A stretch of DNA of 64,000 nt from Hydrangea macrophylla (lineage: Eukaryota; Streptophyta; Magnoliopsida; Cornales; Hydrangeaceae). Where the stretch lies: NCBI GenBank assembly GCA_033977485.1, contig CM066988.1, positions 141,553,359 through 141,617,358 on the forward strand, given 5' to 3'. Both the position numbers and the translations under genes were made by a program. How positions within the stretch are numbered: the stretch's first letter is position 1; each line of letters starts with the position of its first letter. Shown here one piece after another: positions 1 through 10,580 of the stretch. The notes below the pieces were generated by a model. The model made no database searches. It was not told the DNA's origin and saw only the letters and a program-made list of their open reading frames with translations.

Positions 1-1
1 A

Positions 2-1261
2 GAAGCACATAAGTCAAGGTATACAGTTCACCTGGGAGGAACAAAAATGTACAAAGATTTGAAGAAAAATTTCTGGTGGGAAGGTATGAAGAAGGACGTG
101 GCCGAATTCGTAACCAAGTGTTTGACGTGTCAGTAAGTCAAAGCTGAACATCAGAGACCCTCGGGACTGTTGCAACCGCTACCTATTCCTGGTTGGAAGT
201 GGGAGCACATCACGATGGATTTTGTAGTAGGATTGCCTCGATCGCAGCAGAGTCATGACTCTATTTGGGTAATTGTGGATCGATTGACGAAGTCTGCTCA
301 TTTTACTGCTTATAGTATGACATACCCGGTAGAAAAGATGAGCCGGATGTACATACAACAAGTTGTGCGACTTCATGGTGCACCTGTATCGATAGTGTCA
401 GACCGTGACGCACGTTTTACTTCTGGATTTTGGGAAAGTTTCCAAGAAGCTATGGGAACCTCGCTCAAAACGAGTATTGCTTTTCACCCTCAGACAGATG
501 GGCAGACTAAGCGTGTTAATCAGATCATGGAAGATATGCTTAGGGATTGTGTAATTGATTTTGAAGAATCTTGGGAAACACACTTGCCGTTGGTTGAATT
601 TGCCTATAACAACAGTTATCACACGAGTATCGGGATGGCTCCGTTCGAGGCATTGTACGGACGACCATGCCGTTCTCCTTTGGGTTGGGCAGAGGTTGGT
701 GACACGGAGTTGTTGGGACCAGATTTGGTTAGAGAAACCAACGAGAAGATTTCCTTGGTCAAGGAAAGAATGAGAACCGCTCAGAGCCGGTATAAGAGTT
801 ATGCTGATCGACGCCGAAAAGATCTGGAGTTTAGTGTTGGAGATCACGTACTCCTTAAGGTTTCACCGACCCGGGGAGTAGTACGTTTTGGTCTCAAGAG
901 AGGAAAGTTAGCCCCACGTTTCATCGGACCATTTGAGATTTTGGAACGTGTTGGGAAAGTAGCCTATCGACTGGCGCTACCACCAAAGATGTCTGGGGTT
1001 CACAATGTATTCCATGTTAGTATGCTGAGAAAGTACATACGAGATCCCTCGCATGTGGTTAGTTATGACGATATTGAGACGAGTCATAACATTTCTTACA
1101 AGGAGAGACCGGTGAAGATTTTGGATCAGAGTATCAAGAAGTTGAGGAATAAGGACATTCCGTTGGTGAAGGTTCAGTGGAATCACCATGACGAGAATGA
1201 AGCCTCGTGGGAAGTGGAGACTGATATGAGGAAGAAGTACCCAGAGTTGTTTCAGGACTAG
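2..1261 (+). pseudogene. E1 integrase-chromodomain 3' end of Ty3/gypsy (Tekay-like) pol
   Basis: C-terminal part of a chromovirus polyprotein; the rest lies before the window. From base 2 the frame gives an HHCC zinc-binding region, then a TAA stop at 134-136 where the E3 copy has CAA. The long open stretch from 170 holds the integrase core. Numbered from the Met at 170, the catalytic Asp are D17 (MDF) and D78 (SDRD). The third catalytic position, 35 residues on, is Lys114 (DGQTKRVNQ) instead of the usual Glu, so the enzyme should be inactive. A GPF motif (253-255) and a C-terminal chromodomain-like segment (about 310-361) follow. The chromodomain targets integration to particular chromatin in this clade. 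The frame stays open to the stop at 1259-1261, only 45 bases before the 3' LTR. Tekay assignment rests on the chromodomain and the sequence before the PPT. Confidence 0.93.
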
Positions 1262-1293
1262 TTAGTCTTGATTTCGGGGGCAAAATCCTGTTT

Positions 1294-1306
1294 AAGGGAG
1301 GAAGGA
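1294..1306 (+). promoter_or_regulatory. E1 polypurine tract
   Basis: Purine run AAGGGAGGAAGGA directly abuts the TG of the 3' LTR. It is the primer for plus-strand DNA synthesis. The E3 element has the matching AAAGGAGGAAGGA at the same place. Confidence 0.85.
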
Positions 1307-1987
1307 TGTAATAACCTGCATTTTCATTCATTTGTCTTGTCATATTTACAATTAAATATACATTGTCTGCTTTTATTTTAATTTCAATTCTTATGTGTGA
1401 AATTTATTTTCCTGCTCGATTTCATGTTTGAAATTCTTATTGGGGTCAAAACTGTAATTTCTGTAAATATTAATAACATCTGTGTTAGATTTCAAAACTG
1501 TATTTCAAAACGGTGGAAATATTTTCTTTTAGCTCAATCAGTATTTTAATAAAACCAGAAAATCACTTCCTACATTAAAATGAATTTTCTGTATTTTTGT
1601 GGTAAACACCGCGCCACGAAAATACCAGTTTACTTTCAAAACTGTCCACGCTGTGCTAAACTTCCACAGATTTTGGAAGTGATGTAAAGTTAGATTTGAC
1701 TTACACTTTACTTTCCATTTATGGCAACTCATCATTGGGTAAGGCTTTGTTTGGAATGTATAGCTTGTGTGTGTAATTCTTATGCCATAAGCTAAGTTTT
1801 CCCAAACACCTTATAGTTGCCCCCTAGTAATCTACATGACCTTTCAAACTAGTTGGGAGACATTTTAGAATCTGTGTATATGTGTGTACGTATGCATATT
1901 TGCTGTGCTTTTTTTTGAATTGAGAACTAAACTCAATTTGTTGAGTATTGTTCACAGGACTTGGCCCCCAAGTTCCTATACTTGTGA

Positions 1988-1999
1988 GTTTATATAGAC
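1988..1999 (+). promoter_or_regulatory. Putative TATA box of E1 LTR
   Basis: GTTTATATAGAC lies about 680 bases into the LTR. E3 has CTCTATATATACTA at the equivalent place. Both are followed by a CT- and AC-rich leader. The transcription start is inferred only. Confidence 0.5.
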
Positions 2000-2630
2000 T
2001 ACCTTTGCACTACTCACACACACAATTCCAGCAGAATGATACACTGAGAGAATAGAGAGAGTTCAGAGAGCTTCATTTCATAAATTTCTAGGAGAAGAGC
2101 TACACAATCCCCATAGCCAAAGCTTGGGTTTGAAATTCTAAGTTTGCTTATCTTTCTCAACACACTCTTCATCTCTAATCTCAGTGAGTATTCTAAACTC
2201 ACTTTGGTTGTAATTTCATATTCAATTACTGATTTGGTGTATATTAACATGAACCACCATTGCTAAATTCGTCCATGGAAGCTTGAGCTTCAAAATCATA
2301 ATTTTTCAAACTCAACCAAAATCTGTTTTTTATAGATGATTCTGAAAGATTATAGGTTATAGATGTTGTATCCAAGGTATTAGACCTTAATTTGTCCACA
2401 TGAGAAAGTATATTAGATTTGAAGTTTTGACATGCTTTGGTTTTTCATAAAATTCGTGAGCTACGGTTTGAATTATGTTAAATTGATCGTAGATTATTAA
2501 TCCTCGTCAAAAACCGGAGAGATCCATATATTACTTGCCATATTTAATTCGGAATTGCAAAATGGGTCAAAAAGACCCCATTAAACTGAAACAGAGCAGT
2601 TTCTACGAAGAAGAAGGAGCCTCAGCAATT

Positions 2631-2802
2631 AATCGCGCCACGATCGCACGCGCGAGGATCGCGCGAGCGGCCCGCGCGAGCGACCCCTCGCGCGAGCAGC
2701 CCGTGCGCGCGAGCCCTGTGTTTTCTGGCCGTTGGAAAGTTTTTAATAAGAAAAATGAAAATTAGGCATATCGCGCGAGCGGCCCGCGCGCGCGATATCT
2801 GA
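2631..2802 (+). repeat. GC-rich palindrome block in E1 LTR
   Basis: Repeated TCGCGCGA / GCGCGCGA palindromes separated by GCGGCCCGCGCG-type spacers, in an otherwise AT-rich LTR. A further copy lies 60 bases downstream (2771-2800). The E3 LTRs have the same block with different unit numbers. Confidence 0.85.
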
Positions 2803-3110
2803 CAGATTCTGGTTTTGCTTGTTTTGTGTTAAAGGACTGTTTGGTTCAACTTTTAAGGACTGTTAAGGCCCTGTTTGGGAAAATTATTAAATCAGAATCT
2901 TAATTGGCTATGTTTTAACGATTTGGACGCTGAATGGTGACTTGTTAATCCCCGTACGCATGTTGTATTTATATTTCAGTGAATTGTCGCATGTTTTACA
3001 GTTTCATGACATACATGTGGAGTCAGTTGTACATGCATGGTGAGTGTGAATGTTGGTCAGTATGGAAAAGAGTAATGGTCTGTGTGGTACAGTGAGTGCG
3101 GTTGAGATTG

Positions 3111-3470
3111 TGATGTGGACACTCCCTGGTAAGTGAATACCAAAGTGTGTTGTGATTGAGATTGCGGCAAGGGTGTCTTTGAAATGTGACGGTGGCAAAA
3201 ATGGACACTCCCTGACGACCATGGTAGCGTCAAAGTGTGTGAAGCCGAACTTGGACATTCCCTGGCACCCATGGAAGTGCTAAAGTGTGGCCTACGGACA
3301 CTCCCTGATACTCGAGTCTGGATACTGCGTGAGGGTTCCTCCGGTATTTGCATGGCGGATTAGGTAGTCAAAGTGTGAGGCAATGGACACTCCCTGGTAC
3401 CCCGGACCAAAGTGTGAGGCAAACTGGACATTCCCTGGTACCCCTGTGCTAAAGTGTGGCTATCTTAGCT
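3111..3470 (+). repeat. Degenerate minisatellite in E1 LTR
   Basis: At least six irregular units, each with GGACACTCCCTGG (or GGACATTCCCTGG) followed about 15-25 bases later by AAAGTGTG. Spacing is roughly 40-90 bases. Long minus-strand frames here are a by-product of the repeat and are not called as genes. Confidence 0.85.
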
Positions 3471-4113
3471 TTTCAAAGATACCGGTGTGTGATGTTGGGT
3501 TTTTGGGTTTTGTCGAGAGAAAAGAGTCGGTCAGATGAGATGGTGCATCGTTCTCATACACGGTCACATATGTGTGAATTTATCTTTTAAATAATGTTGT
3601 GGTTGTTTTCTAAACCAACTCTTTATCTTAAAAGTAAATTTGTGGATTTAAATGAGAAATGAAAAAGGGTAATTGAGTATGTTTTACATTCGAAGTTATG
3701 TTTTTAATACTCACCAGCTTCTTGAAGCTGACGACGTTGATGCGTCCTGGACATTCGTGTTCAGGCTTTTCAGGTTATAACCAGGAGGAATCTTATGACT
3801 ATGTGAATTGAGAACAACTGTTGGGAAAAGAAATTTCTGTTATATGCTTTATGTTATGAACTGTTTTGTATTAAGGATGACTGTAATGGACTTTATGTTA
3901 TTGTTTTGTTTCAAGGCGGTCTGTGCCTTAGTTGACCCCGTATCATAAGATGTAATAAGTTAGAAAATTATATAAGCCTTGATTGCTCTGCTCTGATTAT
4001 TATGTTTGTTGTTCGACGTTTGGGACGCAATCGATCCTTCAAACTGTCGCGACCTACGGGTCCATAAAGGAAATTAAACGCTTTCCATATTTATGCTACG
4101 TCGGGGCGTGACA

Positions 4114-5004
4114 AAAGTGATCCTAACTGGATTATAATATTACCAAAACATTATCACAAGAGATTACTACCTATTACAACATCACGAATTCGTTCTACGA
4201 TTCTAAGTTAAACATAGCCAAAAAGTCATAAAATCCTTATTACAACATTTTTATTACAAAACTATGAGGTGCACATACTCCAACGCCTTCTAATGGACTT
4301 CCCAATACCCCGTGATCACTTTTCTGATTCCTCGTCGGCATTAACACCTGAAATGGTTATTTGAATAACCACACATAATCGATTTGTTTAAGTTAATACT
4401 TAGTGAATAAAACAACAAATGCACATAAATGATAAACATGCTCGCATTCACATCTCTACATTTCATACTCTTTGGAGTCCCACATGTACGTTCCTCACTC
4501 CTAATCCGCGACTCCTTGCCAATAAGTACACGCAACAAGGTAAGACCCACGTTTCTTTTCTTCAAACGTGCGACCTTATATCTATAACGGCTCTACAACA
4601 ATGGTTTGATACACGCACTCCTTTAACCCAAATAGCAACTCAACATACTCAAATACATTTCACCGTGCTCTCGACATAATCAAAACATTTCACCGTAGAA
4701 TTGGACCTACTTATCAATATAGACGCCCAATATGAACTACACAATATATATAGTTATGAACTAACACATGCTTTAATACAAAACATGAATACATGTCAAG
4801 AAATCAGTCCAAAACACATAGTTGAATCATTCACCTCCGATTTACGCCTAAAATACGATCTAAGGAAAACTCAAGTACAAAGAACGTGCAGTATTCCTTC
4901 TAGTACAATTCCTATCAATCAGAATTCCAATTATCAACTTTTTAGGAAAATTCTAGAAAAATAGTTTTTGGAAATCTTATCCAAACGAGTCCTAATAGAT
5001 ATCA
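4114..5004 (-). repeat. Left part of an old, split LTR
   Basis: No gene. The segment continues across two insertions: its last bases (CTAATAGATATCA) join 12977-12990 and then 26915 onward. The rejoined order matches the LARD LTR around 26215-26280. This is the remains of a related minus-strand LTR into which E1, E2 and the LARD tandem landed. Its own left end is not visible. Confidence 0.7.
5000..5004. repeat. Target-site duplication of E2, left copy
   Basis: TATCA immediately left of the E2 left LTR. It is identical to 12972-12976 immediately right of the other LTR. Confidence 0.92.
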
Positions 5005-5391
5005 TGTCACGCCCCGGAGCAGCATAAATAGGGAAAAATAAATTTCCTTTATGGGTCCATAGGGAATGACGGGTGAATAACCGCATTGTCATCTACTCAA
5101 ACCAATAAACACCACGATAGGGAGGATGCTATTCATAGAACATATCTTATTAACATAATCAGAGGCTACAGCGGAAACTATAAAAGGTATGGAAGCAACA
5201 GATGCCCAAGTACCAATTATAAAAGTCTACTAAAACTATTACAACAGCTGGCTTATAGTCTCAGGCCTATAACAATAACAACAACAGATATACAAACTAA
5301 CTATTACAAGCAGCACATCTTCTTCTCCAAGCCTTCAGCTCCAAGACCGGCAGAACATCAGTCTCTCGTCCTCAAGTCCTGCGAAGCTCTA

Positions 5392-5446
5392 GACATTGGA
5401 ATGTCCAGGGCACAAACGACATCAGCTTTGGATACGAAGCTGAGTG
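5392..5446 (-). other. Hairpin motif shared with E1 and E3 LTRs
   Basis: On the minus strand: CAGCTTCG, a short loop, AAGCTGA, then a spacer and CCTGGACATTCC. E1 (3714-3765) and E3 (54130-54175) have CAGCTTC-TTG-AAGCTG followed by CCTGGACATTC in otherwise diverged sequence. Confidence 0.7.
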
Positions 5447-5984
5447 AGTACACTAAACAACACTCCTCGCCGTTATTGTTCAGCATCTTAAAATGCGGTT
5501 AATCTCTTAACAATGGCGTCTCTCACGGACATAGCAAAGGTGTCATTAAACTGTATATGAATTCAACGATAACAGAAATCATATTGAATGAAAACAATAA
5601 TAACGATCATGGAATAAATATCTCATCACGTATTCACCAAATCCATGCATGTAACCCATGCAACCACCTATGCATATACCTTTACGTCGGGACGCTGAAT
5701 CCACGCCTGAACATTAATCTCATCATATACGTACTCACATTCATACCTATATCCATCTCTGTACCCATTCATCAATACCATATTAAAAATCTGTGTTCAT
5801 TCGTCGATACCGAAATCTCATATCCGTATCCATACGTCGATACAATAATGCCAATCAGTATTCATTTGTTGATACAATAATGCCAATCAGAATCACCCAA
5901 CTAGGCAGTAGGTCCCACAATCCCTTGATAGGGTTACCGGTCGTCTACACGGTACCACCTATCTGTAAACGATAGAACGGCACA

Positions 5985-6135
5985 TCGGACGTCTTCAACG
6001 ATGCGTATACCCTCACTGGTCGTCTACACAGCTGAGAATACATTAGAGCACTAGCAGGACGTCTTCAACGGTACACTGGACGTCTTCAACAGTGCATACG
6101 CATCACTGGACGTCTTCAACAGCGAGAGGCGCACT
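5985..6135 (-). repeat. GGACGTCTTCAAC minisatellite in E2 3' LTR
   Basis: Irregular repeats of GGACGTCTTCAAC or GGTCGTCTACAC with variable spacers. The other LTR has one unit of about 25 bases fewer (11563-11685), which accounts for the LTR length difference. Confidence 0.8.
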
Positions 6136-6556
6136 AGGAACTCTAACCATCCCACGTCCACCCGACTCGTCAGCCGTTGATCCCATGGATCCAAAGTACA
6201 CATATCTCATATTCCACATAAGTCCCATATCCTAATTCTCATCAGCTTCTCTTGCCTCTTCACATCACTATCCCATGCATGCTGACACATGTTGTGAAAT
6301 GCTCATATACTAAGTACTGGAAATACCACATGCTCTGTATTAATCATATCTACTCATTTCTGATTATTAACATGCTGTCGTGTTCCATTCTACTAACAGT
6401 TCAGCAATATTATTATGTAACAGTTAAACAGTTCATCTCACAACAGTGTTGCATTATCTCTTAATTTAACAATATCGCATATTAAAGCATGGATCAACAT
6501 TTAATCAACTAAACAGTTCATATAATAAACAACAGGAATTAATCATGTTATGCGAG

Positions 6557-6680
6557 GTTCGATCGATTAAGGTCCTCTCGATCGATTGAAGTCAAACAAG
6601 TTCGATCGATCGAAGTCCCTTCGATCGATTGAAGAATCGGAGAGTTCGATCGATCGAAAGCCATTCGATCGCTCGAACAT
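6557..6680. repeat. TTCGATCGATCGAA palindrome cluster A, E2 3' LTR
   Basis: Six copies, perfect or one or two bases off, arranged as pairs about 20-25 bases apart. Spacers include GTCCC and AGCCA. The same cluster is at 12113-12233. Confidence 0.9.
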
Positions 6681-7085
6681 CATCTTCTACCCAGAAACTG
6701 GGCAGAGACGAACAAAGGTTTCGGGGTCACAATATATACGTTCTAAACTGCATATAATCATCCTACAATCCTTCCTTGAGTGAGTTAATGAACTCACCTC
6801 ACTCCGGTGGTCCGGTGGCGGCGTTCCGAGCTCCGCGGCGGCGGCTATGGTGACGGCGAGCTCGTTCTCTCCCTCCTCCTTCTCTCTGTCTCTGTCTTCT
6901 TCTGCTCCTCTCCTCTTTTCCTCTTGTTCTCCTCTAAGTATATATATATACACACATAATATATATCACACACACACCCACGGTTATATATATATATATA
7001 CACGAAACACACACACACACAAGAGCTCTCTCTCTCTCTAACTCTCTCCTGAACTGCCAAAACACCCACACACACAAAACACACG

Positions 7086-7100
7086 TATATATATATAAGG
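7086..7100 (-). promoter_or_regulatory. Putative TATA box of E2 LTR
   Basis: On the minus strand CCTTATATATATATA lies about 320 bases into the LTR, between palindrome clusters B and A and ahead of a CT/CA-rich leader. The call is inferred from position. Confidence 0.35.
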
Positions 7101-7143
7101 AGGCAAGAGAGGCAGGTGGTAGAAAACGTATACTGAAATACAA

Positions 7144-7342
7144 CGTTCGATCGATCGAAAGCCATTCGATCGATTGAGAACAGGTCGGTTAAGGTTCGAT
7201 CGATCGAGAATAGTTCGATCGCTTGGGAAAGGGTCCACATCACAGAATCAGGTCGGCAGAGCTTCGATCGCTTGAAGTAGGTTCGATCGATCGAGAATGA
7301 CAGAAGTTCAATCGCTCGAGAAGAGTTCGATTGATCGAAAAA
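7144..7342. repeat. TTCGATCGATCGAA palindrome cluster B, E2 3' LTR
   Basis: About eight copies of TTCGATCGATCGAA or close variants (CGATCGCTTG, CGATCGATTG), again mostly in pairs. The matching cluster is at 12696-12890. Confidence 0.9.
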
Positions 7343-7420
7343 GGTTCTTCACCAAGGGTTCACACAAGCATACAGGGTTTTATTTATATAACCATGCATC
7401 CAAAAATACAGGGTATTACA

Positions 7421-8702
7421 TCATCCACCACTCATCAAAAGATTTCGTCCTCGAAATCTGAAGCAGCGGTTCTTATAACCAAAAAGAAATCCATCTCAGA
7501 AGATAGAATCTAAAAATGCTCAAGTTCTCATTTTACGTAAACGATTACCTCAGCAGCCAACGGATTAAAGTTCTAATCACATGATATAGAGATATCAACG
7601 ATCTACGGGTACTAGGGTGACAGCTACCAATCCTTGGGTTTAGACGTATGAAATTCGTATGTCGAACTTCGGGAAAAGGTTCTAGGTAGCACAATCAAAT
7701 CATCTCACAACATCTGAAACGGCTAGTCTCAAAACACATGAGGTTCCTCCCTCAGGTCAAACTCTACAGTGTGAGGATTCTACTGATCAAATGTTCTAAT
7801 CTCATCTAAGTTGTAGCGAAGCGTTGCCGTCTACTCCTGTTTCCAAAGGTACTTCGAACTTTGCTAACGATGTCTCTACTGTATCAACAGTTGGTTGTCT
7901 CCCATCTCTGGGCTCCTGGTTATGTTTGTCAGCGTCCTTAGTCGGTCTCTTGTTGTACACAACGTTCTGTGACATCTTTGTTAACTCCAGTGTTGTCACC
8001 GTCATTCTTTAGTATGTTGTCTTGAGAGTATCGTGACTCTGGCATCGTAGTAAATGATTTAAACTTCCTCATGTGTCTCCAATTTCTCACATACTATTGA
8101 TATAATCATCTCTCGAGTTTGTACTATCCATTGAATACTTGTTCTACTTCCACGTACTAATTACACAAGTTAGACAATGTTGTATACTGATTCTGTGAGC
8201 CGATCTACTGTATAACATTTCGAAAGGATAAAAGCAACAGGAACTCGGTGTCAAAAAGCAATCTTCCGTGGTACTCGTAATTCTGGTATCGTCTCTGCGT
8301 CACTAGTATCCTCTCTTATAGACTTGAAATCTTCTAGTTTGTCGTTTCTTGTCAAGGCTATATCTAACGAAAATTGAGATTCCTCATCTCTAATCTCTGT
8401 CCAACTTACCAACGGTTGGCGTAGTCTTTCGATAGGGAGGCAATTGACGTCATATAAGGATGCAATTGATGTCTTATGGGGATGCAATAGATGTTATACA
8501 GGGATGCAAATGATGTTATATCCATTCTCGGATAACTACTATCAGAGACAACTACTGATTTGTGCCAAATGAATTGTTCCGGTAACTACAATTTACGGTG
8601 TAGGCTAATCCTCTTACAATCAATCAAACGGTTGCCAAAGTTCTAGAAATGTCGGGATCATATGTAATACAAAATGTAGGTGCTGAGTATTGTACCTTCT
8701 GT
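7421..8702 (-). other. E2 internal region without recognisable pol
   Basis: Between the end of gag and the 3' LTR I see no protease, RT, RNase H or integrase motif. Next to the LTR the minus strand reads GATTTCGAGGACGAAATC followed by a purine-rich GAGTGGTGGA tract. This is typical of the pre-PPT sequence in these elements and also occurs in E1 and E3. The region includes four 22-bp tandem units at 8435-8522. Confidence 0.7.
8435..8522. repeat. Four 22-bp tandem units
   Basis: Units start at 8435, 8457, 8479 and 8501, each with the form GGGATGCAATTGATGTTATA. They lie inside the non-coding part of E2. Confidence 0.85.
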
Positions 8703-9845
8703 CTATCGTCCTTGTCTAAGTTGAGACCAATTATTTGTATGACGAGTTTGCCCTCGTGATACTTGTTGCGACGGAACATTGTGTTGCATCTCCAGTTCTG
8801 GACAAAACTTCCTGACATGACCAACTTTACCGCAGTTAAAGCATCGTATTCCACATCTATTAGATTTCCTTGATACTTTGCATTCTTGGGAATGGTGTCC
8901 TGGTACTCCACAATTGTAGCAGATATCTCGTTCTCTGTACTGCATCGGAGTCGCCACTAGTTTTGATTCTTTCTTGTCGGTCTCAAATCTCTTGCGCTTC
9001 TGGCGGTTGCCTATGTAACTTCTCTCTGTATTTCCTTGTTGAACTTGGTTAGCAGCCAACACAATCTAACTATCTCTTCCTCTCTGATCCGTTAGGAGAA
9101 ACTGATCGTACTCTGGAAATGCTTGATCAAAGTGTTGTCCTTCACTAATCTGAGTGTCGTCTTCCAGTTTCGTTGCCATTTCTACCAAAGCTTCGAAAGA
9201 TTGATCTAAATGTCCTATAGTCATATGACGGATATGTGGAACTAGTCCCTGATGATATCTTTTGATCTTCCTTCTTGCGGTATCGATCATATGCGGCGCA
9301 AATCGTGATAACCTCTCGAATTGAGTTGTATATTCTGGCACTGTAAAACTACCTTGGACTAATTGTATGAACTCTATCTCCCTTTTGTTCTTCTCGGATT
9401 CTGGAAGGTACTTCTCTAGAAATCGAGTCTTGAATGATTCCCAAGTCATCCTTCCTACAGCTTCTTCACCTATCGTAGCTTTCACTGCGTCCCACCAATC
9501 TGCTGCTGAGAATGTCAGTTGAAATATAGCCAAATGTCTTTTCTCAGTGTCAGTACATTCAAGTGTCTCAAATATCAATTCTATCTGGCGAATCCATTGC
9601 TCAGCTTGCCATGCTCCTGTTAATCCGGTAAAGGTCTCTGGTTGAAGAGCACGAAATTCCTTTAGCAGCTTGACTCTTGTCTGACGTACTGGTGCTTCAT
9701 TGCCGATGACGTGATCCGCACGATTGATTACTTGTTCCATGCGACGGATGAAAACTCCAATCATTCCTGTTGGATCTATCTCAGGAGGTACTAATTCAGG
9801 TACTCCATTCAGCTGGCCCGGGTTTCCTCGAGTCGTCCTAACCAT
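8703..9845 (-). pseudogene. gag: E2 gag polyprotein with nucleocapsid
   Basis: Structural protein of the virus-like particle. The capsid-type part (259 residues from the ATG at 9845) has the retrotransposon Gag domain, with WQAEQWIRQIE and FKTRFLEKYLPE blocks near residues 93 and 150. A TAG stop at 9066-9068 ends it. The same frame then continues without a shift into a basic nucleocapsid with two CCHC zinc knuckles: numbered from 9062, C48-C51-H56-C61 and C74-C77-H82-C87, all intact. The stop probably arose from CAG or TGG; programmed readthrough cannot be excluded from sequence alone. No protease follows. Confidence 0.9.
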
Positions 9846-10560
9846 AGCGAGTACTGGTAGTGTTCGATGTCGCTACCTACAATGAAAATCTATTCGGTCA
9901 GACGCATTCTATCTTACAGCTCAGGTAAGAACAAAACATGTGGTAACCAATATATAGTACCACTATATAATACGATCACATTAAGCAATACGGATACCTC
10001 ATATAAATAATAATAACCACAAGGTCAGTCTATCTACCAAGTGTACTCCAATATATCTATGCTCAAAACACGGGTTACGAAACTATAGGTTCTACGCGTA
10101 ACGTCAAATCTAAACATTCTATTTCCATTCCCAGGTTCCAGACTATGAGTATTGTTCAACTAAAATGTGAGAACACTCAACTAACATGTGGCTCAAGGTA
10201 ACAGGATAATCTTATCCTAAACCTCTTTCTATTTCTAGATCATACCGACTGCTCCGAGATTGCTTCGGGATCCATCAGCGTCTAATATCCAACGGTTCTA
10301 TATATAGGATCTCCACAACCACAATTAATTCTCAACGCCTTGTTCTCTGTGAACTCAGCTATCCACAGTTCTAACGATTTCTTATCGCCTCTAGCAGTTA
10401 CTACCTGCTAACGAAACATTCTCAGATGGATTCTTCAAACTTCTCGTCTACATGACAAGATTCCAGTTCTATCTCATCTCAACTAATCCTCATGCTATCG
10501 ATATTAACTTAGAACTCAGGTTTTAATTACAAAAGACAAGCGGTTAACAACTGAAACCTA
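9846..10560 (-). other. E2 untranslated region between PBS and gag
   Basis: About 0.7 kb with no supported ORF. In this family the stretch normally carries the RNA leader and packaging signals. E3 has an extra ORF at this position; I see no counterpart here. Confidence 0.5.
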
Positions 10561-10573
10561 GGCTCTGATACCA
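10561..10573 (-). promoter_or_regulatory. E2 primer-binding site (initiator Met-tRNA)
   Basis: Minus strand TGGTATCAGAGCC, seven bases inside the 5' LTR. It is identical to the E3 PBS and matches the 3' end of plant initiator Met-tRNA. Confidence 0.92.
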
Positions 10574-10580
10574 AAAATCC

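Larger units (their letters stand above)
1307..4113 (+). repeat. E1 3' LTR (2.8 kb)
   Basis: Starts TGTAATAACC right after the PPT and ends GGGGCGTGACA. Both ends match the E3 LTRs, and the body is recognisably related but clearly diverged, so E1 and E3 are different subfamilies. In order it holds a TATA-like box near 1988, a GC-rich palindrome block (2631-2802), a degenerate minisatellite (3111-3470), a short hairpin motif (3714-3765) and a terminal segment shared with E2 and E3. The upstream LTR is outside the window, so the target-site duplication cannot be checked; the five bases after the LTR are AAAGT. Confidence 0.92.
5005..7420 (-). repeat. E2 3' LTR (2416 bp)
   Basis: On the plus strand it reads TGTCACGCCC to GGTATTACA. 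It contains the hairpin motif (5392-5446), a GGACGTCTTCAAC minisatellite (5985-6135), two palindrome clusters (6557-6680 and 7144-7342) and a CT/AC/AT-rich promoter-like tract (6870-7100). Short frames in it recur at the same places in the other LTR because the LTRs are copies, not because they encode proteins. Confidence 0.95.

Noticed and set aside
3004..3353. Three overlapping minus-strand ORFs in the E1 LTR (similar one at 53453-53701)
   Set aside because: Produced by the GGACACTCCCTGG minisatellite in several frames.
5086..5880. Two ORFs of 138 and 107 codons repeated at 10662-11456
   Set aside because: They are the same stretch of the two E2 LTRs, antisense to the element, with no protein motif; conservation follows from LTR identity.
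6845..7243. ORFs with TRSIDRSN and YIYIYI repeats
   Set aside because: Translations of the palindrome clusters and TA/CA microsatellites in the E2 LTR.
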